The notes under the pieces: generated by a model
The model's input: only the letters and a program-made list of their open reading frames with translations
The model's database searches: none
Told to the model about the DNA's origin: nothing
Program-made: the position numbers and the translations under genes
NCBI RefSeq assembly: GCF_001625215.2
Contig: NC_030381.2
Location: forward strand, 45,568,689 to 45,632,688
DNA length: 64,000 nucleotides
Direction of reading: 5' to 3'
Origin: Daucus carota subsp. sativus
Taxonomy: Eukaryota; Streptophyta; Magnoliopsida; Apiales; Apiaceae
In this document: one piece after another, positions 62,190 through 64,000 of the stretch
How the letters are laid out: each line of letters begins with the position of its first letter
Numbering within the stretch: position 1 is the stretch's first letter

Positions 62190-62630
62190 ATGAACGCCAC
62201 CTTCTTCCACCTCACACCACCCCCTCCACTCCTCCCCAAACTCCCTCCCACTCTCTCTCTCCTCCACTTCCCCTCTCTCTCTCTAAAACCCTCCCTAAAA
62301 CCCTACACTAAACCCCACCGCAACCCATCCCGAATCTTCGCCGACGACGGAGACGACGGCGGCGGAGACGACTACGACATGGACGATGACGAGGTAGAGG
62401 AAGTGGACAACAAGAAGGACTACGACGTCGAGTACGAGCCGATTCTGAACGGCGATGAGATTGCGATGAGTGATAGTAAGAGCTTCGTGTCGACGCAAGG
62501 CTGGAACTCGGAAATGATTGTTGATTATAGGATTAATGAGGACGAGTTTCATAAGATTTGTTTGATGGATTGCGATTTTTTCATCCGCAAGCCTCCTGAT
62601 CTCGATAACGATGTTTATGATTTTAGAGAG
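62190..62630 (+). CDS. PTAC6: pTAC6/PAP8-type plastid transcription protein, exon 1 (partial)
   Basis: First exon, 147 codons, ending at GAT TTT AGA GAG before gtttgt; the rest lies beyond the window. The N-terminus MNATFFHLTPPPPLLPKL is Pro/Ser/Leu-rich with later Arg/Lys and fits a chloroplast transit peptide. I therefore start here and not at the in-frame ATG at 62040. An acidic stretch (DDGDDGGGDDYDMDDDEVEE) precedes the family-typical VDYRINEDEFHKICLMDCDFFIRKPPD. pTAC6/PAP8 is a subunit associated with the plastid-encoded RNA polymerase and is needed for early chloroplast gene expression. In Arabidopsis it is near NADK2 (At1g21600, from memory), which fits this neighbourhood. Confidence 0.88.
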
Positions 62631-63513
62631 GTTTGTTTTGATTCTTTGTTTCATAATATATACATTTTTTGTTAGTTATCCGATTTACGTTAATTTAGCT
62701 GAGTTCGATTTTGATATTAATAATTAGAACTATAATGTGTTTGGAGTTAATTTTTGCCGTACATGTTTAGTTAATCCAGCTTTGTTTGAGTTAAGATTAT
62801 TGTGTTTGAGCTCAAGTGAAGTTTAATTCAATATATAACTAGTTAATTCGAGTCTGGAGCTGATTGCTGAGAGTTATTGATAGTTTTATGTGTATGCTAA
62901 TGAATGCATACCAGAACTATTTATCAACTAGCAGTGATATTAGGTAAAAATTAGATATACCTGTTGTCTGTATAAACTACACACTGATGCTTTCGGCTGT
63001 TAAAAGGTTGTCAATTGAGTAGGTGTGGATATATCTTTAAATTGGCAATACGGTTGCTGTTTAGAAGTTTATCTGTTTGCCTGCCTTTAAAGCTTAATCA
63101 CTAGAGCAGAATCTGAGAGCTGAGTACCCAATTGACCTAATTTGTCAGTATACTGCAATCAATTGTTAACTTCAATATCAAACCAAATACAGATCCACCG
63201 AAAAAAGGGCCCAAATAACCTAATTTTGGAGTTTAATGCCCTGAATAACAGATTTTGTAAAAATGGCCCCAAGTGATATGCAAAGACGTTTGTCAAGTAG
63301 CGTTTTATATACTCAAAGGCAAACGCTACTGCGTGTAGCGTTTACCAGCTTTAGATGAGATGAGGTTTACGCAAGTGTTGTTCCTATTTCTATATGATAA
63401 ACAACCTAGCCTTTGTTTAAGTTTTTATAAAACTATAGAGAAATGTTGGCAAAGTATGAGAATTTCAGTTTCCAAGTTAGCCCCTATCCCACTTATTTAT
63501 ATAATAAATTAAC
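62631..63513 (+). other. Start of pTAC6 intron 1
   Basis: Non-coding, AT-rich. Next-exon sequence expected for the family is not found before the window ends, so the intron is at least 1.37 kb. A word tagcgttt/aaacgctac occurs near 63298-63340 as a short inverted repeat (gcaaacgctactgcgtgtagcgttt). Confidence 0.5.
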
Positions 63514-64000
63514 AATCGTTAATATTTAGGGTTTATATTTGGGTTTTAGGATGATTAATTTATAATTTAAATTAAATTGACTGACGGTCAGGGTTTAGGA
63601 TTGAGGGTCGAGCCTAAACCCTAATTAATTCGAGGCTTTAGGGTGTTCGGCCCTAAAGCCGAGAAACCGGTTTAATAAGTAAATTAACACAATCGTTAAC
63701 ATTTAGGGTTTAGGTTTGGGTTGCGGAATGATTAATTCGTACTGTATATTAAATTGGCCAACGGTTAGGGTTTAGGATTGAGGGTGTAGGGCCGGTAGGC
63801 GCTACTTACTCGAGTCTAAACCCTAATTAATGCGAGGCTGCAGGGCCAAAGGCCCTAAAGCCGAGAAACCGGCGAATAAATTAATTTACAATCGTTAACA
63901 TTTAGGGTTTAGGTTTGGGTTGCAGAATGATTAATTCGTACTGTATATTAAATTGGCCGATGGTTAGGGTTTTGGATTGAGGGTGTAGGGCCGGTAGGCC
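63514..64000. repeat. Tandem repeat array in pTAC6 intron 1, units of about 177-199 bp
   Basis: Units begin aatcgttaa at 63514, 63691 and 63890; the third runs off the end. Each contains atttagggttta(g), gattaatt(c/t), (g)gtcagggtttaggattgaggg, aaaccctaattaat and (g)gccctaaagccgagaaaccgg. Units 2 and 3 are closer to each other than to unit 1. TTTAGGG/CCCTAAA telomere-like words recur but are not head-to-tail, so this is not a telomere tract. Confidence 0.85.

Noticed and set aside
63514-64000. Interstitial telomere tract
   Set aside because: TTTAGGG words occur once or twice per unit and are not head-to-tail; the sequence is a longer satellite-like unit.
1-64000. CRISPR arrays, phage or bacterial defence islands, rRNA or tRNA genes
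   Set aside because: Nothing resembling regular spacer arrays, bacterial operons or cloverleaf genes was seen. The direct repeats found are transposon or tandem repeats. A tRNA search program was not available.

Overview
This is nuclear DNA of a flowering plant, almost certainly a eudicot. Genes carry GT-AG introns, the intergenic DNA is very AT-rich and packed with plant transposons, and the proteins are plant-specific (plastid NAD kinase, pTAC6/PAP8, CC-NB-ARC-LRR resistance proteins, SRG1-type dioxygenase, Tekay-like gypsy element). I cannot name the species. From memory, NADK2, pTAC6 and the beta-propeller (DPP6-N-like) genes are also close neighbours on Arabidopsis chromosome 1 (about At1g21600 to At1g21680), so the window looks like a conserved gene block expanded by resistance genes and transposons.

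Layout. 1-4 kb: a five-exon beta-propeller gene (copy A, + strand). 4.3-8.8 kb: an NLR relic, then an NLR (NLR1) split by a 383-bp MITE with a TAA target duplication, both on the minus strand. 8.9-24.9 kb: a transposon zone. It holds a 627-bp hAT-like MITE, then a three-level nest (PIF/Harbinger-like MITE containing a hAT-like element containing a full-length, very young Ty3/gypsy element with LTRs of about 1.8 kb), a MULE-like inverted-repeat element and a second, 1.2-kb fold-back element. 24.96-27.68 kb: an intact NLR (NLR2, minus strand), which is the uninterrupted reference for NLR1. 28.9-30.8 kb: a von Willebrand factor A gene (minus). 32.6-35.4 kb: beta-propeller copy B (+). 36.2-37.6 kb: a 2-oxoglutarate/Fe(II) dioxygenase (+), a Mutator-like element and a dioxygenase exon relic. 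40.2-48.3 kb: chloroplast NAD kinase (NADK2-type, eight exons, minus). 50.1-59.0 kb: a 17-exon BRCT protein of the TopBP1/MEI1 type (minus), with one predicted AT-AC U12-type intron and a second candidate U12 intron. 62.2 kb onward: exon 1 of a pTAC6/PAP8-type plastid transcription protein (+), whose first intron runs off the window and holds a tandem repeat.

The genes do not form an operon or a single pathway. Two encode plastid proteins (NADK2-type, which makes NADP; pTAC6-type, associated with the plastid RNA polymerase), one is a DNA-damage/meiosis scaffold and the NLRs are immune receptors. I found no undescribed multi-gene system. The most informative signals are structural: transposon insertions with readable target-site duplications, a MITE that truncates an NLR, and the minor-spliceosome introns. 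All exon structures were derived by hand from splice consensus, reading-frame continuity and family resemblance. None was checked against transcripts or databases.
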